A stretch of 28,710 bases of DNA from a bacterium (lineage in GTDB: Bacteria; SM23-31; JAUVVT01): contig JAUWXV010000020.1 in assembly GCA_030616165.1 (NCBI GenBank), positions 1 through 28,710 of the forward strand. Direction: 5' to 3'. Positions 16,636 to 26,023 of this stretch are shown here, piece after piece. Each line of letters opens with the position of its first letter. Position 1 is the stretch's first letter. A model generated the notes under the pieces. That model searched no databases. It worked only from the letters and a program-made list of their open reading frames with translations, and was not told where the DNA came from. The position numbers and the translations under genes are program-made.

Positions 16636-17712
16636 ATGAAAAAGTTGTTACTTATATCAAACAAGGTTTTTCACTATAGAGTGTCAATTTATAATTATTT
16701 TGCTCGTAATTTTAAAGAATATGGATGGGAGTTCATTGTACGAAGCAATGAACTTCAAAAGGACAATCCATATCATATCCAATTTGATTTTAAAGAAATT
16801 CCCTTTAATTTCTTTATTTACAAAAAAGAAATTGAAGATATTAATCCAGATGTCGTGATAATCTTTTTACATCTTAAAGACATTATTATGTGGTCTTTAA
16901 TTCATTGGCTAAAGATAAAAAAAATTCCAATAGTTTACTGGAATCATGGTATTAATCTTCAAGATCCACAGAATAAACTTAAATACTTCTTATTTAATTA
17001 TTTACATACTTTATCGAATGCCATTATTTTGTATTCAGAAAATGAGATGAAATATATTAAAAAGAAAAATAGACATAAAGTGTCAATTGCAAATAATGCA
17101 ATAAATTTTGAAGATATTCCGGAAATAAAAGAAAGTAAAGAACAAATAAAGAAAGAGTTGGATATTCAATTCGAGAAAGTTGTGCTGTTTGTTGGAAGAA
17201 TTCAAGAATATAAAAAACTACACCATTTAATAGAGATTTTTAATGAAAAAAATACTAAAGGAATTGGGCTTGTTATTGTTGGACAATGTCTTTATAAAGG
17301 TACATTGGAGAAAATGAATAAAGATAATACAATGTATCTTGGAGAAATATATGATCAGGTGAAAATAAATAAAATCTATAAAATGGCTGATGTATTTTCG
17401 ATGCCAGGTGTTATCGGTTTGAGTTTGAATCATGCTTTTTATTGGGGGTTACCTGTCGTAACTGAGAATGGGATCAATAGTCCAGAAATTTGCTATCTGA
17501 AAAATGGATATAATGGTTTTATTGTTCAAAATAATGATGTAATTGAACTCAAAAATAAGATTTCGCTTTTATTAGAAAATGATGCCAAGAGATTGGAATT
17601 TTCTAATAATGCAAGGAAAGAGATTTTTAGCAATGGTTCGATTATTAATATGTTTAATGGGTTCATAAATTGTTTAAATACTCTAACAGAGTTCAGGAAT
17701 AAAACTCAATAA
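16636..17712 (+). CDS. GT4-family glycosyltransferase
   Basis: A GT-B fold enzyme of 358 residues. N-terminal domain MKKLLLISNKVFHYRVSIY, with YWNHGINL midway and SIANNAI before the linker; C-terminal domain VVLFVGRIQEYKKLHHLIEIF, GLVIVGQ and FSMPGVIGLSLNHAFYWGLPVV, the nucleotide-sugar-binding part of GT4. It starts right after the dead GT2 gene; no ribosome site precedes the ATG. The sugar donor is unknown. Very AT-rich like its neighbours. Confidence 0.87.
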   Translation: MKKLLLISNKVFHYRVSIYNYFARNFKEYGWEFIVRSNELQKDNPYHIQFDFKEIPFNFFIYKKEIEDINPDVVIIFLHLKDIIMWSLIHWLKIKKIPIVYWNHGINLQDPQNKLKYFLFNYLHTLSNAIILYSENEMKYIKKKNRHKVSIANNAINFEDIPEIKESKEQIKKELDIQFEKVVLFVGRIQEYKKLHHLIEIFNEKNTKGIGLVIVGQCLYKGTLEKMNKDNTMYLGEIYDQVKINKIYKMADVFSMPGVIGLSLNHAFYWGLPVVTENGINSPEICYLKNGYNGFIVQNNDVIELKNKISLLLENDAKRLEFSNNARKEIFSNGSIINMFNGFINCLNTLTEFRNKTQ

Positions 17713-17985
17713 TATGTTGGTTAAAAAATAATGTAAATACCAGAAACAAATAAAGTAACTATTATTGAAAAAATGTAATTCAACTTACTTGTTTTTAACG
17801 ACTCGAAAGCAAAAACACTCTTGCATAGTTGGCAAGTTGCTGACGTTTGAATACACTTGGGCATTGTTAAGCCGTTTGGAGAGTCTGATTTCCCAGGAGT
17901 TTGCGAGTTTTTAGAAACGAGAACAAATGTGAAAAATAGAGTCAATATTTTAAAATATGTAAATATTTTAGATTTGGATTAAAAA

Positions 17986-18831
17986 ATGAGTGGGAGCATC
18001 AACGATGTGAAAACTTTTTGGGATGCCAATCCGTGTCAAAGTACACTTTCTGACCAGCAAGACCGAAAGAAATATTTTGAGGAAATCACTATTCATAGGT
18101 GTAATGGATTTGATAGGTATGTGCCTATAATAGCGAAATTCGAAAATTTCAAAGACTATGATATTTTGGAAATTGGCTGCGGGATTGGAACTGACGGACA
18201 GGAATTTTCGAAAAACGGAGCACGATACGTTGGCATCGATTTGGCGCCGAGTTCAATTAAGATAGCAAAAGAGAGATTTGAGTTGTTTAATATTAAAGGA
18301 AAGTTTGTGATTGCAAATGCCGAAAAATCTTTACCTTTTCCAGACAATCTTTTTGATCACATTTACAGCTTTGGGGTCATTCACCATTCTCCAAATACTG
18401 AGGCTATTGTAGAAGAGATGTATCGTGTTTTAAAGCCTGGTGGTACTTTTTGTGTGATGATTTATAACAAATCATCGATCAATTATTATATTGAGATAAT
18501 GTTTTTGAGAAAATTGTTATGCCGAGTTATTTACCCGAAATTTATGCTATCCGTAGTATCCAAAATCACTGGATTCGCTGAATGGAAGTTAAGGGGACAT
18601 CGGGAAATTATAATAAAGAAAGGTAACATGAGCAAAGAAGAGTGGATAAGTATCAACACGGATGGGCCCTATTGTCCACTTGCAAAAGTATATGATAAAA
18701 AGGAAGCATTTGAGCTTTTTAAAATATTTGAAGACTTAAGGATGGATGTCTGGGGATTCGATACTTCTCGTTGGTCGTTTATTGGTAAACTTATTCCAAA
18801 AAGTATATCGCATCGGCTCGGTCGTATATAG
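17986..18831 (+). CDS. Class I SAM-dependent methyltransferase
   Basis: A 281-residue methyltransferase of the Methyltransf_11 type. The SAM-binding motif I is LEIGCGIGTD (61-70), with an acidic strand-2 end at GIDLAP, motif AEKSLPFPDNLFDHIYSFGVIHH and RVLKPGG. The N-terminus carries VKTFWDANPC, a segment seen in small-molecule and sugar methyltransferases. Likely target is a sugar of the repeat unit or its precursor, inferred from position. The 273-base gap before it (17713-17985) has no gene I can support; its middle part looks richer in GC than the surrounding DNA. Confidence 0.85.
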   Translation: MSGSINDVKTFWDANPCQSTLSDQQDRKKYFEEITIHRCNGFDRYVPIIAKFENFKDYDILEIGCGIGTDGQEFSKNGARYVGIDLAPSSIKIAKERFELFNIKGKFVIANAEKSLPFPDNLFDHIYSFGVIHHSPNTEAIVEEMYRVLKPGGTFCVMIYNKSSINYYIEIMFLRKLLCRVIYPKFMLSVVSKITGFAEWKLRGHREIIIKKGNMSKEEWISINTDGPYCPLAKVYDKKEAFELFKIFEDLRMDVWGFDTSRWSFIGKLIPKSISHRLGRI

Positions 18832-18880
18832 GGCTGGCATAGGATTGTTTATGGCAGAAAACCATTGTAAGGTCATCGCT

Positions 18881-18917
18881 TTGGTAAATGTAAAGTATTA
18901 TGAGATATAATATATCT
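18881..18917 (+). promoter_or_regulatory. Candidate internal promoter with palindromic -10
   Basis: A perfect TATAAT (18906-18911) sits inside the palindrome AGATATA-A-TATATCT (18903-18917). A weak -35, TTGGTA (18881-18886), is 19 bases away, longer than ideal. The 225-base gap 18832-19056 separates the AT-rich variable block from a GC-richer block, so a separate promoter is sensible. Confidence 0.3.
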
Positions 18918-19056
18918 TAGTGAAAATCTAAAAATGTTATAATTATCCCAGTACATCAGTTTAAAGTTATAAAGGGAAAATAATAATCATGTTTTTATAA
19001 GTAAGTAAGTAACGATATTGAGTATACATAATTTATAATACAAGTTTTGCAATTTT

Positions 19057-20268
19057 ATGAAAGAACAACTTAGAGATAGGCTCAATTTTTCCCTAAATCG
19101 ATTCATTGATTGGTTCGAAAATTATGGTGAGTTATCTCAAGATCAGCACGATTTTTGGGCATCTTCTCTTGGACGGCGAGCAAAGTCGTTTTATTACAGA
19201 GCTCCGTTTATAGGAAATGCTGTTGTGGCGCCTTTTGTACTGTTTGAAGCATTTGTTCCTTCTGTACGGCAATGGTTTTCTCCGCCTCGACGTTTCCCTA
19301 TTGCCGACGCACACTATGCTATGGGATTCTCCCATATATACAAATCTACCAAAAAGCGGCAATATTTGGAGAAAGGGAAAAATTTTCTTTCATCTCTTAA
19401 AAGAACACGATGTCCAGGTTATCAATATTACTGCTGGGGATACCCGTTTGATTGGGAAACATGTCGTGGTACGTTTAAGGCGGGAACTCCATTAATAACT
19501 TCTACACCTTATGTTTATGAAGCCTTCAAAGCTTTGTACGAGATTGATCATGATAATCAATGGTTAGAAATCATGAATTCAATTGCAGATCATGCGCTCC
19601 ATGAAATTAGAGATGTAGAGATTGCTCCCGGAATTCGAGCATGTTCATATTCCCCTATAGACCAACGACGTGTAGTTAATGCAAATGCTTATCGTGCATT
19701 TTTGCTTGCTGAAGCAGCACAACAGTTTTCCAAGGATGAGTATTGGAACATCGGCGAAAAAAATCTCAATTTTGTATTACAATCTCAGCAGCCAGATGGT
19801 TCATGGCTTTATGCAATGGAGGATGGTAGGGACTGCTTTATAGATCATTTTCACACCTGTTTTGTACTTAAGAATTTGGTAAAAGTTGAGCGAATAACAA
19901 ATTGCCCAAAGTGTAAGAGAGCAATAGAACGAGGAGTGGAATTTTATCTAAATCGTCTAATAGATAAGGAGGGACTTCCAAAGCCATTTGCAAAAACTCA
20001 ACGTTTAACATTATACAGACGCGAACTTTATGATTATGCAGAAAGCATTAATCTCGCATTAATACTGCAGGAACGGTTTGGTAATTTCAATAAAATTATA
20101 GAATCTCAATTATTAGATTTGTTATCCCGTTGGCAAAAATCAGATGGCTCATTTCGTACTCGCGAACTCTTGTTTGGATGGAACAATGTACCTTATCATC
20201 GTTGGGCCCAATCGCAAATATTCAGAAGTTTGAGTTTTTGGTTCTGGTTAGAACACCGGGACAAGTGA
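19057..20268 (+). CDS. Conserved-type protein of unknown function, alpha/alpha-barrel-like
   Basis: I do not recognise a precise family. The 403-residue protein is aromatic-rich and has repeated helix pairs with motifs of six-hairpin or cyclase-like barrels: CPGYQYYCWGYPFDWE (about 127-142), STPYVYEAFKALYEI, a QQPDGSWLYAM turn, and again KSDGSFRTRELLFGWNNVPYHRW near the end. The two QxxDGS turns, which are typical of terpene-cyclase, prenyltransferase and glycosidase barrels, suggest an alpha/alpha-toroid. No signal peptide is seen. It is 29 bases before asparagine synthase in the same direction. A carbohydrate-active or scaffold role in polymer synthesis is a guess from context and fold pattern. 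Confidence 0.7.
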   Translation: MKEQLRDRLNFSLNRFIDWFENYGELSQDQHDFWASSLGRRAKSFYYRAPFIGNAVVAPFVLFEAFVPSVRQWFSPPRRFPIADAHYAMGFSHIYKSTKKRQYLEKGKNFLSSLKRTRCPGYQYYCWGYPFDWETCRGTFKAGTPLITSTPYVYEAFKALYEIDHDNQWLEIMNSIADHALHEIRDVEIAPGIRACSYSPIDQRRVVNANAYRAFLLAEAAQQFSKDEYWNIGEKNLNFVLQSQQPDGSWLYAMEDGRDCFIDHFHTCFVLKNLVKVERITNCPKCKRAIERGVEFYLNRLIDKEGLPKPFAKTQRLTLYRRELYDYAESINLALILQERFGNFNKIIESQLLDLLSRWQKSDGSFRTRELLFGWNNVPYHRWAQSQIFRSLSFWFWLEHRDK

Positions 20269-20297
20269 AGATTTTTTAATAAAAGAGGTTAAATTTA

Positions 20298-22202
20298 ATG
20301 TGTGGAATTAACGGAGTATATAACTATCGTGATCTGAAGCCAGTACAAAAGTCTTTATTTATGCGCATGCGAGATACTCTTGCCCATCGAGGTCCCGACG
20401 ATCGGGGACTCTATGTTTATGATAAAGCAGGCATTGCTTTGGGACATCGGCGTCTGTCCATTATTGACCTCGAAACAGGTCATCAGCCGATGAGCAATGA
20501 AGACGGTACAATTTGGCTTGTGTTCAACGGTGAAATTTACAATTTTCTTGATTTGCGAAGAGAATTGTTGTCTTTAGGACATCTTTTCAAAACTAATTCA
20601 GATACCGAAACTATTATTCACTCTTATGAAGAATGGGGAGTTAATTCTTTCTCACGGTTTAATGGGATGTATGCATTTGCACTCTGGGATGAGCGAAATC
20701 ACACACTAACATTGGCGCGTGATCCGTTTGGTATTAAACCTTTGTATTACTGGGATAATGGCCATTCACTCATATTTGGCTCTGAAATAAAATCAATTTT
20801 GTACCATCCAAAAGTTAAACGTGAAGTTGATTTGAAAGCATTAGATGAATTTTTAACACTAACATTTGTTCCATCACCCCGCACGGCGTTTTCAGGGATT
20901 AATAAATTATTACCGGGACATGCTTTGATTTGTAATCGACACGGTAATAGTCTCAGGTACTTTTATCGAAAAATACCTGAGCTTTTATCAAATTGTTCAG
21001 AAAATGATATTGTGGAAGAACTTCGTGAAAAGATTTTTACAGCAATCAATCGGCAAATGGTGGCTGATGTTCCAGTGGGTGCTATGCTCAGCGGAGGTGT
21101 AGATTCCTATACAGTTGCAGAGATTATGACCAGGATTACTGGTGGACCAATACAAACTTTTACTGTGGGCTTTTCAGAAAATTTTGCTGATAATGAATTG
21201 AATGCTGCTCGCGCCACATCATCACGTATCGGTAGTCAACATCACGAAATTGTCATTTCTGCAGACGAATATGCCGAATTATTGCCTCAATCAATCTTGT
21301 ATCTTGAAGAACCAATAGCAACAGCTTCAACACTTGCATTTTATAAGGTGAGCCAATTAGCAAGTAAGCAGGTAAAGGTAGTTTTAACAGGCCAGGGTGC
21401 CGATGAACCATTTGCCGGGTACCAACGTCACTTTGGAGAAAGGTATGGGTCATTGTACCGGGCATTGCCGTCACTCTTACGGGATAGAATGATTGTCCCC
21501 TTGGTAGAGCATTTACCCCGTAACGAACGTCTTAAAAGAGCAGTGCGTTCATTAAATGTAAATGACCCCTTAAAACGAATGTTTCAAGTATATACTATTT
21601 TTGATTCATCTCTCAAGAAACGCCTATACCGTGATGGTCTATTCCAAAAATTTGAAAATCAGCCCTGCGATACCTTACAATTATGGCAGGCAGACGTGTC
21701 TGGTTTGGATGGTTTGAGTCAGATGCTATATGTAGATTCGCGACTTTCATTAGCCGATAATTTATTAATTTATGGTGATAAATCATCTATGGCAGTATCA
21801 CTTGAGGCTCGGGTTCCATTTTTAGATTTAGAACTCATGGAGTTCGTCGAGAGTATACCATCAAACTTAAAAATTAAAGGTAGAACACAAAAGTATATTT
21901 TTAAAAAAGCTGTTTCAAAGTGGATTCCTAATGAAGTTATCAGCAGAAAAAAGATTGGATTTACGACTCCTGTGGATGGCTGGTTCCGAAAAGAACTGCG
22001 GCAATTTATTGAAGACAGTTTGCTTTATCCAGGTTCAGCCTGTAATATATTTTTTGAGCCGAAAACAATTCGATCGATGATAGATAATCATCAAAGTGGA
22101 CGTCAGGATTATAAGAGGGCTTTATTTTGTTTGTTAACTTTTGAAATCTGGTATGACCAGTTTATTAAATTTAACAATTGGAGAATAGGTAGTGAATCTT
22201 AG
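20298..22202 (+). CDS. asnB: Glutamine-hydrolysing asparagine synthase (AsnB-type amidotransferase)
   Basis: Two-domain amidotransferase: the N-terminal class II glutaminase uses Cys2 (MCGINGVYN), with RGPDDRG, GHRRLSIIDL, FNGEIYNF and SDTETIIHSYEEWG; the C-terminal ATP-pyrophosphatase-type synthetase domain has LSGGVDS (265-270 for SGGVDS), TGQGADEPFAGY and SLEARVPFLD. It has 634 residues, usual for bacterial AsnB. In polysaccharide loci such enzymes amidate carboxyl groups of uronic acids, the established case being WbpS-type proteins of Pseudomonas O-antigen loci. With two uronate-forming dehydrogenases nearby this is the likely role, but ordinary asparagine synthesis is not excluded. AGAGG precedes the ATG. 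The stop overlaps the next gene by 11 bases. Confidence 0.92.
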   Translation: MCGINGVYNYRDLKPVQKSLFMRMRDTLAHRGPDDRGLYVYDKAGIALGHRRLSIIDLETGHQPMSNEDGTIWLVFNGEIYNFLDLRRELLSLGHLFKTNSDTETIIHSYEEWGVNSFSRFNGMYAFALWDERNHTLTLARDPFGIKPLYYWDNGHSLIFGSEIKSILYHPKVKREVDLKALDEFLTLTFVPSPRTAFSGINKLLPGHALICNRHGNSLRYFYRKIPELLSNCSENDIVEELREKIFTAINRQMVADVPVGAMLSGGVDSYTVAEIMTRITGGPIQTFTVGFSENFADNELNAARATSSRIGSQHHEIVISADEYAELLPQSILYLEEPIATASTLAFYKVSQLASKQVKVVLTGQGADEPFAGYQRHFGERYGSLYRALPSLLRDRMIVPLVEHLPRNERLKRAVRSLNVNDPLKRMFQVYTIFDSSLKKRLYRDGLFQKFENQPCDTLQLWQADVSGLDGLSQMLYVDSRLSLADNLLIYGDKSSMAVSLEARVPFLDLELMEFVESIPSNLKIKGRTQKYIFKKAVSKWIPNEVISRKKIGFTTPVDGWFRKELRQFIEDSLLYPGSACNIFFEPKTIRSMIDNHQSGRQDYKRALFCLLTFEIWYDQFIKFNNWRIGSES

Positions 22203-23508
22203 TATTTTTGGTCTTGGCTATGTTGGTTGTGTTTCCGGAGCATGCCTTGCTGAAATCGGTCATAAGGTTGTTGGTGTAGACCATAATAAAACTAAAGTGA
22301 ACATGATAAATCAAGGAAGAAGTCCCATCATAGAAAAAGAGATAGATGAAATTATAAAAAAAGTCGTTAAGAGCAAAAGATTTATTGCTACCTCGAATTG
22401 GTATAAAGCAGTCGATGAAACAGACCTTGCATTAGTTTGTGTAGGTACGCCGTATAGCCCCAATGGTAATATTAACTTGAATTTTATAAAAATTGTTTCT
22501 AAGCATATAGGAACGGCTTTGAGAAATAAGAAGAATTATTTTGTGGTTGTAGTACGGAGTACAGTTTTACCCAAAACGGTTGAGAAAACTGTAATACCAC
22601 TATTAGAGAAATATTCAGGAAAAAGTGTTGGGATAGATTTTGGAGTGTGTATGAATCCTGAGTTTTTACGTGAGGGGAGTTCAGTGCATGATTTTTATCA
22701 TCCGCCTAAGATTGTTATTGGAGAATATGATAAAAGATCAGGAGATGTAGTTGTTGAATTATATAAACAAATTGATGTTCCTCTTATAAGGACACAAATA
22801 AAAATTGCAGAGATGATTAAGTATGCAGATAATTCATTCCATGCTTTAAAGGTTACTTTCGCTAATGAAATAGGTAATATTTGCAAGGAACTTACAATAG
22901 ACAGTCATAAGGTTATGGATATTTTTTGTATTGATGATAAATTAAATCTTTCACCTTACTATCTTAAACCGGGATTTGCATTTGGGGGATCATGTCTTCC
23001 TAAAGATTTAAGGGCAATTACTTATAAATCTAAAACTCTGGATATTGATACTCTTGTCTTGAATTCAATCTTAGATAGCAACAAAAAACAAATTCAAAAA
23101 GTAGTAAATAAGCTTCTTGAATATAAAGGACGAAAATTGGGATTTCTGGGATTAAGTTTTAAAGGTGGGACAGATGATTTGCGAGAAAGCCCTATTGTTG
23201 AGGTTATTGAGACAATGTTAGGAAAAGGGTTTAATATAAAAATCTATGATAGATACGTTTTAATTGCAAGATTAATGGGCGCTAATAAAGTTTATATTGA
23301 AAAAGAAATACCTCATATTTCTTCTTTAATGTGTTCTAACATAGAGTATTTAATACATAATTCCGACGTGATAATAGTGGGCAATAAAGTAGATGAATTT
23401 AAGAAAGCATTAAAAATGGTAAAAGAAAATCAGGTAATTATTGACCTTGTGAGGATTGTCAATGATAGTTCTAATATAAAGGGAGAATATTATGGCATCT
23501 GTTGGTAA
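22192..23508 (+). CDS. algD: GDP-mannose 6-dehydrogenase-like (AlgD-type) nucleotide-sugar dehydrogenase
   Basis: Oxidises an NDP-hexose to the NDP-uronic acid in two NAD-dependent steps. It has 438 residues: NAD-binding SIFGLGYVGCVSGACLAEIGH (broken by residue 20 for brevity), NQGRSPIIE, VRSTVLPKTV, NPEFLREGS, AEMIKYADNSFHALKVTFANE and GFAFGGSCLPKD with the catalytic Cys at residue 268, the same number as in Pseudomonas AlgD as I recall it. The C-terminal part has FLGLSFKGGTDDLRESP, and the protein ends in GICW as AlgD does. This strongly favours GDP-mannuronate over UDP-glucuronate as product. GTG start, with GGAG about 9 bases upstream. It overlaps AsnB by 11 bases and the following GT4 gene by 17 bases, so the three form one translational unit. 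Confidence 0.85.
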   Translation: MNLSIFGLGYVGCVSGACLAEIGHKVVGVDHNKTKVNMINQGRSPIIEKEIDEIIKKVVKSKRFIATSNWYKAVDETDLALVCVGTPYSPNGNINLNFIKIVSKHIGTALRNKKNYFVVVVRSTVLPKTVEKTVIPLLEKYSGKSVGIDFGVCMNPEFLREGSSVHDFYHPPKIVIGEYDKRSGDVVVELYKQIDVPLIRTQIKIAEMIKYADNSFHALKVTFANEIGNICKELTIDSHKVMDIFCIDDKLNLSPYYLKPGFAFGGSCLPKDLRAITYKSKTLDIDTLVLNSILDSNKKQIQKVVNKLLEYKGRKLGFLGLSFKGGTDDLRESPIVEVIETMLGKGFNIKIYDRYVLIARLMGANKVYIEKEIPHISSLMCSNIEYLIHNSDVIIVGNKVDEFKKALKMVKENQVIIDLVRIVNDSSNIKGEYYGICW

Positions 23509-24694
23509 GATACTCATTATCGTGGAAAATTTACCTGTTCCTTTTGATAGGAGAGTTTGGCAAGAAGCAAATTCCTTGAAAAATGAAGGTTACGAGATTT
23601 CTGTAATTTGTCCTAAAGGGAAAGGATATGAAAAAAAGTTTGAAATTATAGATGATATTTATATCTATAGGCATTCTCTGCCCTTTGAGGCTAAGCGAGC
23701 TCTGGGTTATTTTTTGGAATATACTTGCGCCCTTTTTTGGGAATTCGTTTTATCTTTAAAAGTATATTTTGAAAGAGGATTTGATGTCATTCATGCCTGC
23801 AATCCTCCCGATCTAATTTTCTTGATAGCCCTATTTTATAAAATACTTTTAAAAAAGAAATTTATTTTTGACCATCATGATTTAAATCCTGAATTGTGGT
23901 TAGCTAAAGGCGGTAAGAAAGATATTTTTTACAAATTATTGCTATTAGTAGAGAAATTTACATTCATGACAGCTGATATATCTATTGCAACGAATGAATC
24001 TTACAAAGACATTGCGGTTCTGAGAGGAGGAATGAAAGAAGAAGATGTGTTCATAGTGCGCAGTTCTCCTATAATAAGCAAATTTGAAAGTCTCATTCCC
24101 GAATCGCCGGATGAATCCATAAAAAATGGTAAAGAATATATGGTGGGCTATGTAGGGGTTATGGGGAAGCAGGATGGTGTTGATTATCTGCTACGCGCAA
24201 TCGACTTTATTGTCAATCGAAGAAAAAGAGAAAATGTTTTTTTCGTAATTATTGGCAATGGACCAGAATGGAACTATTCAGTAAATTTATCCAAGGAATT
24301 GAGAATAGATAATTTTGTCTTTTTTACTGGAAGGATTCCCGATAAAGAGATGATTGAATATCTATGTGCTTGTGATATATGTGTGAATCCAGATGTTGTA
24401 AATGATTTCAATGATAAATCAACAATGAATAAGATAATAGAATACATGATACTTGGAAAGCCAATTGTGCAGTTCAATATGCGGGAGGGCAGGTATTCAG
24501 CAGATGCCGCTTCGCTATATGCCAAAGCAAATGATGAGATAGATTTTGCAAAAAAAATTTTAATACTGCTTGATAACGAGCCATTAGGGAAAAGCATGGG
24601 AGAAATTGGGAAAAAAAGAGTTAAAGATAAATTTTCATGGAAAAATTCGGAAAAAGTTCTTTTAAAAGCTTACAATTATTTATTTAACTCTTAA
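23492..24694 (+). CDS. GT4-family glycosyltransferase (WcaI/WbuB-like)
   Basis: A 400-residue GT-B fold transferase. The N-terminal domain has IVENLPVPFDRRVWQEANSL, a motif of WbuB/WcaI-type enzymes, DVIHACNPPDLIF and FDHHDLNPELW; the C-terminal domain has MVGYVGVMGKQDGVDYLLRAI, FVIIGNGPEW and DKSTMNKIIEYMILGKPIVQ, whose Glu fits the donor-binding EX7E region. GGGAG lies 7 bases upstream of the ATG within the dehydrogenase gene. Tight linkage to the AlgD-like enzyme suggests that it may use the uronic acid donor, but this is inference. Confidence 0.87.
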   Translation: MASVGKILIIVENLPVPFDRRVWQEANSLKNEGYEISVICPKGKGYEKKFEIIDDIYIYRHSLPFEAKRALGYFLEYTCALFWEFVLSLKVYFERGFDVIHACNPPDLIFLIALFYKILLKKKFIFDHHDLNPELWLAKGGKKDIFYKLLLLVEKFTFMTADISIATNESYKDIAVLRGGMKEEDVFIVRSSPIISKFESLIPESPDESIKNGKEYMVGYVGVMGKQDGVDYLLRAIDFIVNRRKRENVFFVIIGNGPEWNYSVNLSKELRIDNFVFFTGRIPDKEMIEYLCACDICVNPDVVNDFNDKSTMNKIIEYMILGKPIVQFNMREGRYSADAASLYAKANDEIDFAKKILILLDNEPLGKSMGEIGKKRVKDKFSWKNSEKVLLKAYNYLFNS

Positions 24695-24711
24695 TTTTTC
24701 TTTTGCTTTAT

Positions 24712-24758
24712 AAAAAAATCACTTTTTACTTTTACTTGAAAGGTGAAGCGATTTTAAA
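24712..24758 (+). terminator. Possible weak hairpin after the glycosyltransferase operon
   Basis: AAAATCACTT and AAGCGATTTT can pair with one mismatch around a loop containing CTTTTACTTGAAAG. No T-run follows, so termination is doubtful. It lies in the 115-base gap 24695-24809, where one operon could end. Confidence 0.2.
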
Positions 24759-24796
24759 ACAGCAGTAATTTTATAGTTTAATCCATAGATTTGACC

Positions 24797-24802
24797 AAAG
24801 GA
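24797..24802 (+). promoter_or_regulatory. Ribosome site supporting a TTG start at 24810
   Basis: AAAGGA is spaced 7 bases from the TTG at 24810. No ATG fits near this site and the protein's zinc ribbon begins five residues in, so the TTG is needed. Confidence 0.7.
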
Positions 24803-24809
24803 ACGCATC

Positions 24810-25757
24810 TTGGAAGATATTAAATGTATTTTTTGTAAGAAATTTAGTAATCAAATTGTTATAGAAGAAAATGGATTTAAAGGAAGAAAATGTTCATTGT
24901 GTGGTTTAATATTTATTTCACCCAGACCAAGTTATTCCGAAACACTAAAATTATATACCTCTGACCACACCCATAAATATGCTGAATCACATATAGGTTT
25001 CAAGAAAAGTAAAATAATTCATGCAAAACACACTTTGGCAATAATTAAAAGGTTTAAAGAAAGAGAGTCTATTTTGGAATTAGGAGCAGGAGCAGGATAT
25101 TTTTTATTAGAAGCCAAAAAAGAAGGATTCGAAGTGTTTGGTATCGAGCCTGATCAGATTCAAGCTAGTTTTATTAATAACACACTGGAAATACCTTGTG
25201 AAGTTGTTCCGTTAAATGAAAATTCTTTTGACGGGAAAAAATTTGATATTATTTATCACCATAACGTTCTTAGTCATTTTCATGACCCAATAAATGAATT
25301 CAAAAAAATCAATAATAAATTAAGAAATAATGGTATTTTAGTGTTTGAAACTGGTAATATAGCGGATGTAAAAGAGAAATATTATAAATACTTTGCAGAA
25401 TTTTGTTATCCAGATCATTTGTTTTTTTTCGGTGAAAATACTCTAAAGAAATTACTTGAACAAACTGGATTTAAATTTCTCAATACACATAAATATTCAA
25501 TGATTTTTAATTTGCTTATCCAAAAACTATTCCGGAGTTTAAAAGATTCTCTTAAAGACAAAACAGAATTAAGCGAATCAATTGAGAACACTGTTACAGG
25601 GGAACCATATTTTAATATAAAGAAGTTTAGTATCAAGCGATTGATAAGGAGTTTTTATCGTTGTTTCTCATATTTTCTTATATATAAAGTAGGATCTTTA
25701 ATTCCTAAAAAAGGGCAGCCACAAACAGCTATTATTGTTGCAAGAAAAAGTCAATAA
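24810..25757 (+). CDS. Zinc-ribbon class I SAM-dependent methyltransferase
   Basis: A 315-residue protein beginning with a four-cysteine ribbon, C6xxC9 and C28xxC31, then a Methyltransf_23-type domain: SAM-binding LELGAGAGYFL (89-99), GIEPDQIQ, and HHNVLSHFHDPINEF. It belongs to the type with N-terminal ribbon often found in sugar methyltransferase loci. The C-terminal third (about 225-300) is basic and has no clear domain. It stands alone between gaps of 115 and 266 bases. The TTG start is supported by AAAGGA. Target sugar unknown. The following gap holds no further gene that I can support. Confidence 0.85.
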   Translation: MEDIKCIFCKKFSNQIVIEENGFKGRKCSLCGLIFISPRPSYSETLKLYTSDHTHKYAESHIGFKKSKIIHAKHTLAIIKRFKERESILELGAGAGYFLLEAKKEGFEVFGIEPDQIQASFINNTLEIPCEVVPLNENSFDGKKFDIIYHHNVLSHFHDPINEFKKINNKLRNNGILVFETGNIADVKEKYYKYFAEFCYPDHLFFFGENTLKKLLEQTGFKFLNTHKYSMIFNLLIQKLFRSLKDSLKDKTELSESIENTVTGEPYFNIKKFSIKRLIRSFYRCFSYFLIYKVGSLIPKKGQPQTAIIVARKSQ

Positions 25758-26023
25758 TTCTATATGTTTAGTGAAGTTTTAACGATTCTTGTAGCTTTAT
25801 TTAGAGTTTTTGAAGTATAAAATTTAATTCTATTATTTGTTAATAAAACTATTTTATATCATCATGGTTAGTGATATAAATTTGTTACTTTCATTGATGT
25901 CGCATATCCAAAGTAACTAAAGAGGAAGGTAAATTACAGAGAGCAAGAGTTTGGATTTATGTATCCACTTTTGCGAAAAATTGATAAAGAAAATAATTAT
26001 TTTTTACACTTTAAGAGGTTTTT

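Noticed and set aside
17721-17945. Minus-strand 74-codon ORF with a CxxC and a hydrophobic end
   Set aside because: TTG start with no ribosome site, the only minus-strand candidate in a gap of a plus-strand operon, and no family recognised.
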